Assembly (NCBI GenBank): GCA_016213785.1
Contig: JACQZQ010000028.1
Location: forward strand, 1 to 60,127
Reading direction: 5' to 3'
Length of the DNA stretch: 60,127 nucleotides
From: Acidobacteriota bacterium
Lineage (GTDB): Bacteria; Acidobacteriota; Blastocatellia; Chloracidobacteriales; JADJPF01
Positions 29,301 to 36,786 of the stretch are shown here, one piece after another (the stretch's first letter is position 1; each line of letters starts with the position of its first letter). The notes beneath the pieces are model-generated. The model did not search any database, had not been told where the DNA came from, and saw only the letters and a list, made by a program, of their open reading frames with translations. The position numbers and the translations under genes are program-made.

Positions 29301-29489
29301 AGTAGCACCTTTGCGAGAACGATATTCTATTTGTATTCCCTGACTTTCAATTTTAACTACATTAGTTTCACTATTTTGTGGACTTTGAACTGTGCGGCGG
29401 TTCCTAGTTTGACTAAAAGTATCTGTAAATAATAAGACTATTACTAATACACTTAGCCATAGTTTGAAAAAATTTTTAGCTAAAAACAT
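26340..29489 (-). CDS. Exported OmpA-like / von Willebrand factor A fusion protein
   Basis: 1049 residues. The signal peptide (LSVLVIVLLFTD, cut near TFSQ) is followed by a beta-rich N-terminal domain with CNLC near residue 107, and a helical, partly coiled-coil middle (about 240-480). An OmpA-like domain follows (about 485-740, FIGYTDTVDANEYNKWLSEQR and NRRVDVKI), then a C-terminal VWA domain (about 805-1000). The VWA metal site is complete: DVSGS, Thr in SGTSLYD and Asp in LLTDGED. The VWA part resembles the VWFA-related proteins expanded in Acidobacteriota. The OmpA-like domain suggests peptidoglycan binding, so this may tether an adhesion module to the cell wall. GAGGGG lies upstream of the ATG. 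Confidence 0.82.
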   Translation of the reverse strand: MFLAKNFFKLWLSVLVIVLLFTDTFSQTRNRRTVQSPQNSETNVVKIESQGIQIEYRSRKGATKIEFRRPNDAEQGKVKDAISGSNRDNRGSVKVEVKGGFTEIDVCNLCTKFELPERASKAYGPYFNTYVLWAVTPHGITEKIGELLFEDGFGEDFAYLDGTTTEAVFGMIVTAEPHFSVLKPSKNIVYVSRAQPANTDNAGLSVGDSISYNATFIPDSIDSMLERYQTGDFSKVPKEIEGQPTKRIRQMRNNLNQALMALAMARIDLNNAEANRQLYNDPIISEAAELISPQAATLIKQQMELELKERLRLPLYEEVRAKFSLEEAEKAFLLAQKQSRNFTDKEDQEVKILPVIEKARIASQFAAAAQAYANVASTRIELTRIETQKDVLSSLIDDLGAEIRGGRIDVSRLGDDKTKLKGEIVRLNNYIKELDTYAAQYEAYARKLETENQRLVKDLQQICDELNRVIQQVGEITTQGQDQVIRLRADILFPTGEYLLGRSQTLNDANSFELIAREAALRQERRGTTDPTRLSQIDSELITIQSQKDPRPLMAQLAMLLQVLYKDTQFQFIGYTDTVDANEYNKWLSEQRALEVMRLFYAYRLQTMELNDPSYGGYLVRLQIANRLLNGEFPNYLSETQRATNQKAPKKNKIRDLQEEPEVKITRQQLIEQLADVVIGRGEDPNYLPINTPDNTAEPINRRVDVKIRTTANSSLPFCNNPPTPIRRPQDRPSLDPIAADVIRDITDVELVSVPIIVTRDNNSYVSDLTKDQVIIEDNGRVQAIEYFDKDEVSSTTVTKGVNPNTAISIALLADVSGSQQYSLEKQRQAAKDFVDRFMREGDKTAVVSFSHRKSVLQNFSGDKNLIGQAIEQIQYKNPVAINAAVEVEPTDSGTSLYDTVRDIASRLNASENKRRIMILLTDGEDTTSRASLKQAIDAARLAQVNVYVIGVRGQGRDGSTSIREKEMRQLCESTGGRYFLTTLKEGRPEIKAPLDEIAKELRSQYILYYYPEPATDGLHTIKVKINRRDGQFNVDQRKTDYEIIRIRR

Positions 29490-29607
29490 TGTTTCCCCTC
29501 ATTAAATATAGATTTAAGATTTATTAAAAACTATGATGAAGAGCGATTGCCCTAGTTTGCCAAGGTTAATTTAACTAGGTTATAAAGTTTAAACAAGCTA
29601 ATGTTGG

Positions 29608-29916
29608 TTATGGCACAATAATATCTAGTCTTGTATCACCATTAACTTCTATTTCCTTATACTTATTACCATTAATAAAAACAGATATTTTTTGTCCCAC
29701 TTTCTCACCAAAGTCTATTTTGTAATTACCTTTCTCATCAAGTTCAGCAGTTTTTGCATAATCCCAACTAGTATTAATAACAATTTTCTTTTTTTCCTCA
29801 GTCTTATTCTTTTCTTTTTCTTTATCCTTAAACTTAACTGAACCATAGAGTGAATCTGCCATTACAGAAATAGAAAAAAGCAAAACTAAGCATAAGCTAG
29901 CGAGACTTTTTAACAT
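29608..29916 (-). CDS. Small exported protein of unknown function
   Basis: 102 residues from the ATG at 29916, which has AAGGGG seven bases upstream; an ATG at 29943 has none. Signal peptide LASLCLVLLFSISVMA, then a highly charged Lys/Glu run (KDKEKEKNKTEEKKK) and a short beta-rich tail like the start of a carboxypeptidase-regulatory (CarboxypepD_reg-like) fold: LDEKGNYKIDFGEKVGQ. No catalytic motif. A single gene downstream of the RNA cyclic phosphodiesterase region. Confidence 0.65.
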   Translation of the reverse strand: MLKSLASLCLVLLFSISVMADSLYGSVKFKDKEKEKNKTEEKKKIVINTSWDYAKTAELDEKGNYKIDFGEKVGQKISVFINGNKYKEIEVNGDTRLDIIVP

Positions 29917-30009
29917 ATTAAACCCCTTAAGTAATTGATTCATTAATAGTTAAGATATTTGCGGCATAAGTTTAACATAGCAATCTGTTATTAAACATCA
30001 TTAAATTTA

Positions 30010-30576
30010 TTAATCTATTTCGGCTAATTTTATCGAAGCAAGCTTTGAATAAACAGCCCCACTAGGTTTTAAGTCACTACGCATAAGAATGATCTCTTTA
30101 ACCAAAAAACTTTCAGGAATAAATTCTATTTGGCTAAGCTTATTGCTTATATCTTGTCCATTACCATCTTTTACGCGACCTATAGTTAAATGAGGTGAAA
30201 AAGGATGATCCGAAGAACCAAAACCCGCTGTAATTAATTCTTGTTCAAGTTTATATTGCATAGGCATTAATGTAGATGTAGTGTCATTTATGCCTACCCA
30301 GAAAACCTTAGGATGGCGTAAATTTGGAAATGCCCCAAGCTTGTTAACATCTAAATTAAAAGTTTTTACACCTAAACATGCTGTTTCAATACAAGATTGA
30401 ATATTTTTTACACGGTCTTCTGCAATATCACCCAAAAACCTTAACGTAAGATGAAAATTATGAGCTTTTACCCAAGAAACTCTTGTTGTGCTTTGCTTTT
30501 GTAATTCTAAGCCTACTTTTTCTAAACGATTTTTTAAGCTAAAAGATAAATCTAAACAAATAAAGGCTCTTATCAT
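30010..30576 (-). CDS. thpR: RNA 2',3'-cyclic phosphodiesterase (LigT/ThpR)
   Basis: 188 residues, the family's usual length. It hydrolyses RNA 2',3'-cyclic phosphate ends to 2'-phosphomonoesters. Both 2H-phosphoesterase motifs are intact: HLTLRFLG at about residue 43 and HLTIGRVK at about residue 130. The start at 30576 is set by AGGAGG (30582-30587); a longer frame begins at a TTG inside that region. The gene is preceded by a 24-bp inverted repeat that overlaps the stop codon of the DinB gene and ends three bases before the Shine-Dalgarno sequence. Translation may therefore depend on that structure. Confidence 0.9.
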   Translation of the reverse strand: MIRAFICLDLSFSLKNRLEKVGLELQKQSTTRVSWVKAHNFHLTLRFLGDIAEDRVKNIQSCIETACLGVKTFNLDVNKLGAFPNLRHPKVFWVGINDTTSTLMPMQYKLEQELITAGFGSSDHPFSPHLTIGRVKDGNGQDISNKLSQIEFIPESFLVKEIILMRSDLKPSGAVYSKLASIKLAEID

Positions 30577-30581
30577 ATTCG

Positions 30582-30587
30582 CCTCCT
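30582..30587 (-). promoter_or_regulatory. Shine-Dalgarno sequence deciding the thpR start
   Basis: AGGAGG on the minus strand, five bases before the ATG at 30574-30576. It rules out the upstream TTG and lies directly against the long inverted repeat. Confidence 0.85.
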
Positions 30588-30589
30588 GC

Positions 30590-30645
30590 AATAAAGGTTG
30601 ACACTTAGGTCAGCCTTTATACTGACCTAAGTGTCAGCCTTTATT
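30590..30645. repeat. 24-bp inverted repeat between dinB-like gene and thpR
   Basis: Arms 30590-30613 and 30622-30645 are complementary over 24 positions with one T-G wobble; the loop is eight bases. The right arm contains the last four codons and the stop of the DinB gene. On the minus-strand transcript there is no T run after the stem. The loop repeats the motif CCTTTAT of the arm end. Confidence 0.9.
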
Positions 30646-31140
30646 AGCCAATGGTCTGCCTAGCCATACCCAAGCAATATAATCTACTAAAGGAGGCTCA
30701 ACACCAATTTCGCGTAACCGAGTATTTATTTGACCTCTATGATATTGGCTATGTAATGCCACTTGAAGCATAGTGTCAAGAAGAACTGTATTTTTAGGAA
30801 CTACACCAAGGCGCTTTTCTACCATAGTAGCCCAAGGAAGTAACAATGGTTGATATATTTGCTCATCGCTTAATGTATCTAGGTAGCTAAATAACTGATT
30901 ATAAAAATCGCGTCCCCAGAGCATTAGCGCTTTTGAGTTATCAAAGGTTGGGTAGGGTGTTTCTCTAGGCTCACCTCTCCAAGTACGAAGAAAAGCATAT
31001 TGAACCATATGCAAATGGTAGAAATAATCTCTAAGTTTAGAATCATTTTCTGCATCTGAGTTGGCAATCAAAGAAGCCCAAACAGTAGCATCGGCCCATT
31101 GCATATGCTGATATAAATCCTTAAGGTTATTTATGTTCAT
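30634..31140 (-). CDS. DinB-family protein
   Basis: 168 residues, the usual size of a DinB/YfiT four-helix bundle. The N-terminal HMQWADATVW and the C-terminal HSQYHRGQ supply the histidines of the expected metal site. DinB-like proteins include thiol transferases using bacillithiol and similar thiols; the substrate here is unknown. It lies 57 bases upstream of thpR on the same strand, with the long inverted repeat spanning the junction, and is probably co-transcribed with it. No LexA box was seen upstream, so there is no sign of DNA-damage control despite the family name. Confidence 0.82.
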   Translation of the reverse strand: MNINNLKDLYQHMQWADATVWASLIANSDAENDSKLRDYFYHLHMVQYAFLRTWRGEPRETPYPTFDNSKALMLWGRDFYNQLFSYLDTLSDEQIYQPLLLPWATMVEKRLGVVPKNTVLLDTMLQVALHSQYHRGQINTRLREIGVEPPLVDYIAWVWLGRPLANKG

Positions 31141-31316
31141 TATGAAAAAATCCTAGATAAAATATTTTTTGATAAGGAAATTATGTTTTAGTAAACAAGA
31201 CTTTTCCAGGCAGACTAGCGTTATTTTTTGAAAAGCCTTAAAATCGCTTTTAATAGAGATAGTTATCAAAACCTATCTAATCTTAAATTCAAACCCTTAA
31301 ATTTATAGGAAACTAA

Positions 31317-31844
31317 ATGCCAGAAAAATTTAGTCTAAAAAAGAAGCTTTCTCGCCTTTTAATGTTAGACTTGCTTAAAGGCTTGGCACTTACTTTTAAG
31401 TATAATTTTAAGGCATTAACTCAGACACGCCAGGGAGGAAATCCTAACAGCCCTATTTATACAGAGTGTTATCCAGAAGAACGCCCTAAAGTAGCAGAGC
31501 GTTTTCGTGGCGCACCTCGTCTTAATTTACATCCTGAAACAGGTGAAACCCTTTGTATTGCCTGTAATTTATGTGCTGCTGTTTGTCCAGAAAATTGTAT
31601 CTATGTTGGAGCAGTTAACCGACTTTATGCTGAAGATGGTAAGCAAAAGAAAAAGAAAGTCTTAACGACTTTTGTTTATGACACTTCAAGATGTATGTTT
31701 TGTGACCTTTGTGTAGAAGCTTGTCCTACAGATTGTTTAGAGTTAACACAGGAGTTTGAATTAGCAACTTATTCGCGTGCTGGTCTAGTTTGGGATCGCG
31801 AATTATTAGAAAAAGGACGCGATATTGTCCGTTATGGTAAATAA
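31317..31844 (+). CDS. nuoI: NuoI-type 2[4Fe-4S] ferredoxin subunit, copy 1
   Basis: 175 residues. Two clusters are bound by CIACNLCAAVCPENC and CMFCDLCVEACPTDC, the NuoI pattern, in the family's usual length with the N-terminal helix (KGLALTFKYNF) and the YPEERP segment. In complex I this subunit carries clusters N6a and N6b from the NuoG side towards quinone. AGGAAA precedes the ATG. No other nuo gene is next to it except a second NuoI-like gene 56 bases downstream. Confidence 0.88.
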   Translation: MPEKFSLKKKLSRLLMLDLLKGLALTFKYNFKALTQTRQGGNPNSPIYTECYPEERPKVAERFRGAPRLNLHPETGETLCIACNLCAAVCPENCIYVGAVNRLYAEDGKQKKKKVLTTFVYDTSRCMFCDLCVEACPTDCLELTQEFELATYSRAGLVWDRELLEKGRDIVRYGK

Positions 31845-31900
31845 TTACCTTGTTTAGAAGTCTATTAATTTTACCTAAATAAACTTTGAGAGAGAAAATT

Positions 31901-32422
31901 ATGTCAATACTAGGTGAAGTTGTTGAAAGTGTAAAAGCTATAGTAAAAGGGCTTAGAGTAACATTAAGTTATATTCCAAAAGAAAAACTTACTAATCAAT
32001 ATCCAGATGAACCTGTCCAGGTTTTTTCTGCTTATCGCGGAGAACATTACTTAAATGTAGACGAAAATGGAAAAGAGCGTTGTGTAGCGTGTTTTCTATG
32101 CTCTGCGGCTTGTCCAGCTAATGCCATTTATATAGAAGCTGATGAGGATTTAAGACCTTATAAAGAACGCTTTACAAAAGAAGAACGGTTTGCCAAAGTC
32201 TATAATATTGATTATGGTAAATGTATTCTTTGCGGTTTTTGTGTAGAAGCTTGCCCTAAAGACGCTATAAAACATGGTCATAATTTTGAAATGGCAGTAA
32301 CTAACTTTGCAGATTTAATCAAAGACAAAACTTATCTACTTAAAAATCGAGAACGCGAAAGTCAATTGCCTGTTATTATTATTGATGAAATAACACGGGA
32401 AAAATATGCTAAGGCTAAATAG
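31901..32422 (+). CDS. nuoI: NuoI-type 2[4Fe-4S] ferredoxin subunit, copy 2
   Basis: 173 residues from the ATG at 31901 (GAGAGA upstream; a TTG at 31886 is less likely). Cluster motifs are CVACFLCSAACPAN and CILCGFCVEACPKD. It is clearly diverged from copy 1 (different spacing between motifs, YIPKEKLTNQYPDEP at the N-terminus, longer acidic middle), so this is not a recent duplication. Both genes are probably one transcript ending at the hairpin 32509-32532. One may belong to complex I and the other to an alternative complex or assembly; which one cannot be told here. Confidence 0.85.
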   Translation: MSILGEVVESVKAIVKGLRVTLSYIPKEKLTNQYPDEPVQVFSAYRGEHYLNVDENGKERCVACFLCSAACPANAIYIEADEDLRPYKERFTKEERFAKVYNIDYGKCILCGFCVEACPKDAIKHGHNFEMAVTNFADLIKDKTYLLKNRERESQLPVIIIDEITREKYAKAK

Positions 32423-32508
32423 CAGATAAAAACGCTATTCAAAGATAAGTAGAAAACTCTAAAATTTTTATTCTTATCTACTTTGTCCTGCTAAGGATCT
32501 ATTTTATT

Positions 32509-32532
32509 AGACCAGTCATTTATGGCTGGTCT
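32509..32532 (+). terminator. Hairpin after the tandem nuoI pair
   Basis: Stem of about 11 pairs (AGACCAGTCAT against ATGGCTGGTCT, one wobble) followed by TAAAATT. It lies 87 bases after the stop of the second nuoI and before the alkyltransferase-like gene. Confidence 0.5.
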
Positions 32533-32559
32533 TAAAATTCCTCTAATTTTTTTAAATAA

Positions 32560-33012
32560 ATGGCTTTTGGAAAACCTATGTCGCTCAAAAGAAAAAAAAC
32601 TACTTCAGAGACTTCAGCAAACTTAACAATTAGAGAAGAAAACAAAAAATCTCAAAAACCTCAAAAATCTCAAAAATCTCAAAAACCCATTTCAGTATTT
32701 GAGCAGGTTTATGAGTTAGTTTTAGCTATCCCTAGTGGCAAAGTGATGACTTATAGGCAAATTTCTTTACTATTAGATGAAAGGCTCTCGGCAGCAGGTG
32801 TTGGTTGGGCTATGCGTGCTACGCCTAATGATGAACGCAAAATTCCTTGGCATCGGATTATAAATAGTCGTGGTGGGATCTCAACAAATAAGACGCTAAA
32901 TTTTGCACCTAATTTACAACAGCGTTTATTAGAAGCTGAAAATGTAGTGTTTAATGAGCAAGGGCTTATAGATTTAAATATTTATCAGTGGAAAAAAGAT
33001 AACACAAACTAA
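32560..33012 (+). CDS. Alkyltransferase-like (ATL) DNA-binding protein
   Basis: 150 residues. The O6-methylguanine-DNA-methyltransferase DNA-binding domain spans about residues 45-145: VYELVLAIPSGKVMTYRQIS, the GVGWAMRATPND helix and PWHRII. In the repair enzyme the motif is PCHR; here the acceptor cysteine is Trp97, the defining change of ATL proteins. ATLs bind alkylated guanine, bend the DNA and hand the lesion to nucleotide excision repair. The basic N-terminal extension contains a four-copy 9-bp DNA repeat (32652-32687) coding QKP/QKS. An ATG at 32578 is an alternative start, since neither has a strong ribosome site. Confidence 0.88.
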   Translation: MAFGKPMSLKRKKTTSETSANLTIREENKKSQKPQKSQKSQKPISVFEQVYELVLAIPSGKVMTYRQISLLLDERLSAAGVGWAMRATPNDERKIPWHRIINSRGGISTNKTLNFAPNLQQRLLEAENVVFNEQGLIDLNIYQWKKDNTN

Positions 33013-33054
33013 TTTGTCTTTTATTTTTTAATTAATTTTTTCCAAACTATAAGT

Positions 33055-35010
33055 TTACTTTAGTACAATTTCGTAAATTTTAGAGTCAAGAAATAAATTA
33101 AATAGCTCTGGATCAATTTGTCCCATTTTTACTTCACTCTCAATAATACTTAAAGCTTTGTCTATAGGAACAGCCTTTTTATAAGGGCGATCTGAAGCAG
33201 TTAGAGCATCAAAAATATCGGAAATGGTCATCATCCTAGATTGAATAGGGATTTCTTTACCAGAAACTCCATTAGGATAACCTCTACCATTAAGTTTTTC
33301 ATGGTGATAGCCTGCAATTCGAGGAATATTTTTCCACTCTTCTATCCAGGGTATTTGGGAAAGAAAAACAAAAGTATGATAGGCGTGTTGTTCAATTTCC
33401 CGGCGTTCCTCTTCATTAAGCGAGCCTTTTGGTATAGAAAGAGTACGGACTTCATTTTCACTAAGTAGAGGAATGGTGTTGCCATCAAAAGTCTGCAAGG
33501 TATGTTCAGCAACACCTATTAATCGCTCAAATGAGCCTTCAGCTAAAACTGTAGGCTCATTGCTTTTTGTTATCATTGACCACCATTCTTCGACCTGTTG
33601 AAGTTCTTTCACAAGAGATGTGTCTAATTCTGGTAAATTGCGTAAATATTCTTCTTGACCTTTACTAAGTAAATATTCTAATTTACGTTGAGAATGTTTT
33701 TGTTCAACACCACGACGATAACAATCAAAACGCCACTTAAGTAACTCAAATTGTAGAGGGTAAAGCTTTTTAGCTTTTATTAAGACTTCCTCTCTAACAC
33801 CAACTTTGCCAAAATCGTGTAAAAGAGAGGCATAGCGGATTTCTGTCAATTGATCTCTATTAAATTTAACTCTAGCAAAAGGTTGTTCATTTGATTTATC
33901 AACAAGTTCACCTAAAGCTACGGTAAGGTCAGCAACACGAAAAGAATGACCTGAAGTAGTGGGATCACGTTGTTCAATTGCCTTTACTGAAGCGCTTACA
34001 AAACCTTCAAATAAGTTTTTAATATTTTGATAAAGCATTGAATTTTCTAGCGCTACAGCCGCTTGAGAAGCAAGTGAAGTGGCTAGATCGACTAACTCTT
34101 GAGGATAGGGGTTAACAAAACGATTTGCAGCTTCAGGAGTATTAATCCTTACCTTAGTAGCAATTTTATGATTAATTAGTTGTAGGACTCCTATAACATA
34201 ATTCAAGGCATTAAACATAGGGACAACTAACATAGATTTAGTATGGTAGCCTGATTTTTCGTCAAATGAGCGGTTGAATAAGTAAGGGGCTTCTACAGGC
34301 ATTTGGTAAACATCTTCAATATTTAGTGGAATGCCTGATTCTGCAACAAAACCTGCCATAGAATTATAAGAAACAGGTATAACAAATTCTTGAAACTGAG
34401 TGCGAGATTCGATATCAAGGCTTTCATTAAGAGTATACTTAAATCTTAGCTGTTGACCACCTTTACCATCAGGCTCAACTAAATAAAGGCTTGCAGCATC
34501 AGATCGTGTTACCTCTCTGGCTTTACGAACAATCATATCTAAGAGTCTTTCTGTATTACGTTCAGCAGAGAGTGCCATTCCTACACGATTAAGCTCATAC
34601 ATTATCTGAGTTTGGCCTTCTAGACGCATTCGGGCATTTTCAACAACTTCTCTGGATTGTAAAAAAGTTGCTACATTCTCAACTTGTTTACGGATGATTA
34701 ATTTAGATGAGGTTTCTAACATTAAACAGTAAGCAAGGTTAAGTAGGTTTTCAGGTAAATTTTCAAAATCTTTTTCTTTTCCTATAAAGATTAAGCATCT
34801 TTGAGGATGAGGTTCGGTAAAAGGGAAATTTTCAGAAGTTTTATTAGCTTTAACAAGAACAATTCCGTGAACAGTAGAGAGTAAGATGTTTTTTTGTGCT
34901 AGACCAATTTTTATGTCACCTTTTAGAGGAATTACTTCATAATCTGTATTTAATGCTTCAATAATATTATCTAGTTCATGATTAGTAAAATAATATATGA
35001 CTTGTTTCAT
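33055..35010 (-). CDS. GAF and HD-GYP domain protein (probable c-di-GMP phosphodiesterase)
   Basis: 651 residues from the ATG at 35010, supported by GGAGG at 35015-35019. A divergent N-terminal domain (about 1-120) and a short coiled coil lead to a GAF domain (about 140-335), then an HD-GYP domain (about 345-650). Metal and signature residues are present: LLHDFGKVGV, HAYHTF, GYHHEKLNGRGYPNG and SDIFDALTASDRPY. A long insertion of about 110 residues lies between the HD and the later motifs. HD-GYP enzymes hydrolyse cyclic-di-GMP; the GAF domain probably senses a small ligand. The PilZ protein at 15781 could read the same messenger. Confidence 0.88.
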   Translation of the reverse strand: MKQVIYYFTNHELDNIIEALNTDYEVIPLKGDIKIGLAQKNILLSTVHGIVLVKANKTSENFPFTEPHPQRCLIFIGKEKDFENLPENLLNLAYCLMLETSSKLIIRKQVENVATFLQSREVVENARMRLEGQTQIMYELNRVGMALSAERNTERLLDMIVRKAREVTRSDAASLYLVEPDGKGGQQLRFKYTLNESLDIESRTQFQEFVIPVSYNSMAGFVAESGIPLNIEDVYQMPVEAPYLFNRSFDEKSGYHTKSMLVVPMFNALNYVIGVLQLINHKIATKVRINTPEAANRFVNPYPQELVDLATSLASQAAVALENSMLYQNIKNLFEGFVSASVKAIEQRDPTTSGHSFRVADLTVALGELVDKSNEQPFARVKFNRDQLTEIRYASLLHDFGKVGVREEVLIKAKKLYPLQFELLKWRFDCYRRGVEQKHSQRKLEYLLSKGQEEYLRNLPELDTSLVKELQQVEEWWSMITKSNEPTVLAEGSFERLIGVAEHTLQTFDGNTIPLLSENEVRTLSIPKGSLNEEERREIEQHAYHTFVFLSQIPWIEEWKNIPRIAGYHHEKLNGRGYPNGVSGKEIPIQSRMMTISDIFDALTASDRPYKKAVPIDKALSIIESEVKMGQIDPELFNLFLDSKIYEIVLK

Positions 35011-35128
35011 CAGTCCTCCAGGGGCCAACCTTCTTATCCTACTTACTATTTATAATTATTAATTAATGTGTAAGATAAAATATCAAAACCTAATACCAAT
35101 TTGAAAGCATAAAATAAATAAAAAACCT

Positions 35129-36277
35129 ATGAATGAAGAAATTAAAAAATTATTTCCAATTACAGAAAACTATCTTTACTTAAACCATGCAGCTATTACA
35201 CCGTACTCTACTTTAGTTAACAATGCTCTTAGCAGTATTTCTAGAGACATTACTTATAATGGATCTATAAATTGGCATAATTGGATGGCAAAAATAAGTG
35301 ATACTCGGATGTTAATAGCTAAACTAGTAGGAGCAAGGAAAGAAAATATTGCATTTATGCGTAATACATCGGATGCAATTTCTTCAATAGCAAATGGAAT
35401 TAGCTGGCAAGAAGGAGATAATGTTGTAAGTTGCGACATAGAGTTTCCAGCTAATATTTATCCTTGGATGAGATTAGAAAAACAAGGAGTAGAACTTCGT
35501 TTAGCACCAGCAACAAAAAGTAGAGGAATTGATATAGAAAAGGTTTTCCAGTTGGTTGACTTGCGCACTCGTGTTATTGCTTTAAGTTGGGTGCAATACT
35601 CTAGTGGGTTTCGAGTTGATTTAGAGGCTATTGGAAAGTTTTGCCAGGAAAAAAACATTCTATTTTGTGTTGATGCAATTCAAGGTTTAGGAGCAATGGA
35701 ACTTAATGTTGAGAAGGATCTAGTAGATACTTTATCAGCAGATACACATAAATTTTTAATGGGGCCAGAAGGTTTAGCAATAATGTACCTCTCTGATCGA
35801 GCATTAAAAGAAATTCAGCCTACTGTAGTGGGTTGGCTATCGGTAAAAAATAAATGGGAAGCTTTTGAAGAAAAACCTGATCTTAAATTAGATTATGCTG
35901 AAGGAGCACTTAGTTTTGAGTGTGGCACGCCTAATACTATTGGGATTTATGCTCTTAATGCGGCTTTAGAATTAATTCTTAGGGTTGGTCAAAAAGAAAT
36001 AGAACAACACTTGCTTGATTTATCGGAATATCTTTATCAAAAATTATCAGACCTGGGCTTTGAGGTATTAAAACCTACTAGTCGTAAAGAGATGTCGGCT
36101 ATTGTTTGTTGTAAGCATAAGGATTTTACTCCAGAGGTAATTTATAAAAAGCTTCAATCACAAAAAATTATTTGTGCCCCTCGTTGTGGATATTTAAGAA
36201 TCTCGCCTCATTTTTACATTACTTATAAAGATATTGACCTGTTAATATCTCAACTAGAAAAACTTCCTAGGAAATAA
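35129..36277 (+). CDS. Class V aminotransferase (cysteine-desulfurase/isopenicillin-epimerase-like)
   Basis: 382 residues, a PLP enzyme of fold type I. Recognisable are NHAAITPYS at the N-terminus, the PLP-ring stacking and Asp region DAIQGLGAMELN, and the Schiff-base lysine in DTHKFLMGPEGLA. The Cys-bearing loop typical of true SufS/IscS is not obvious, and the layout (NHAAITP, GWLSV, FECGTPNT) matches the isopenicillin-N-epimerase-like branch. Substrate unknown. Divergent from the HD-GYP gene; no partner genes. Confidence 0.85.
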   Translation: MNEEIKKLFPITENYLYLNHAAITPYSTLVNNALSSISRDITYNGSINWHNWMAKISDTRMLIAKLVGARKENIAFMRNTSDAISSIANGISWQEGDNVVSCDIEFPANIYPWMRLEKQGVELRLAPATKSRGIDIEKVFQLVDLRTRVIALSWVQYSSGFRVDLEAIGKFCQEKNILFCVDAIQGLGAMELNVEKDLVDTLSADTHKFLMGPEGLAIMYLSDRALKEIQPTVVGWLSVKNKWEAFEEKPDLKLDYAEGALSFECGTPNTIGIYALNAALELILRVGQKEIEQHLLDLSEYLYQKLSDLGFEVLKPTSRKEMSAIVCCKHKDFTPEVIYKKLQSQKIICAPRCGYLRISPHFYITYKDIDLLISQLEKLPRK

Positions 36278-36305
36278 TAAAGTTTAATTTTCTTTACCAA
36301 GTATA

Positions 36306-36334
36306 TTGACAAAAACAACAAGTCTAGATTAAAT
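36306..36334 (+). promoter_or_regulatory. Candidate sigma70-type promoter in a long intergenic region
   Basis: TTGACA at 36306-36311, 17-base spacer, TTAAAT at 36329-36334. It is about 450 bases from the next start codon, leaving room for a small RNA or a long leader. Confidence 0.35.
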
Positions 36335-36426
36335 ACTGACTACTAAAGAAATATTGCTGTAGTCTAAAACAATAGTCTAAAGTGATGTTTTTGAATTACT
36401 TCTATTAATTTTTTATTAATTTTTTA

Positions 36427-36457
36427 TTAATTTTCAAAAAATAAATTTGAAAATTAA
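36427..36457. repeat. 12-bp inverted repeat in a long intergenic region
   Basis: TTAATTTTCAAA and TTTGAAAATTAA separated by seven bases. AT-rich and without a following T run; it could be an operator or a weak RNA hairpin. Confidence 0.55.
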
Positions 36458-36786
36458 GGTTTAATAAATTAGAATCACACTTTAGTAATAAATCAGCTAG
36501 TAATGCATACTAGTATGCCATATGTGTTTTTATATTAATAATTAAAGTTTTGCTGATATAGCCTCCTAAGTTAGTTGGTAAAGATATAATTAAGAAGTTT
36601 CTTCTAAGAAATAGTAAATAAAAAGCCCCAAAAAAGTTAAGCTAGCTAAAGTTAACCAACAAATAAAAAAACAAGAAAGATGTTTTCTGATTTTTGTCTT
36701 AGTGTCTCAAAAATATAAAAATTAGCTTTTGTTATATTTCTTGCCTTGTATGTTTATATAAACCTTACGCGAAAGGATTTTTATTT

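Larger units (their letters stand above)
36278..36786. other. AT-rich intergenic region upstream of the PAS kinase
   Basis: 509 bases without a convincing gene. It holds a candidate sigma70-type promoter (36306-36334), three consecutive TTTTATTAA units near 36405-36430, and a 12-bp perfect inverted repeat (36427-36457). This could be the long leader of the kinase gene or encode a small RNA. Confidence 0.5.

Noticed and set aside
36729-36746. Possible third sigma54 promoter upstream of the PAS kinase
   Set aside because: TTGC is present at the right place, but the -24 element reads GT instead of GG, so the essential dinucleotide is missing.
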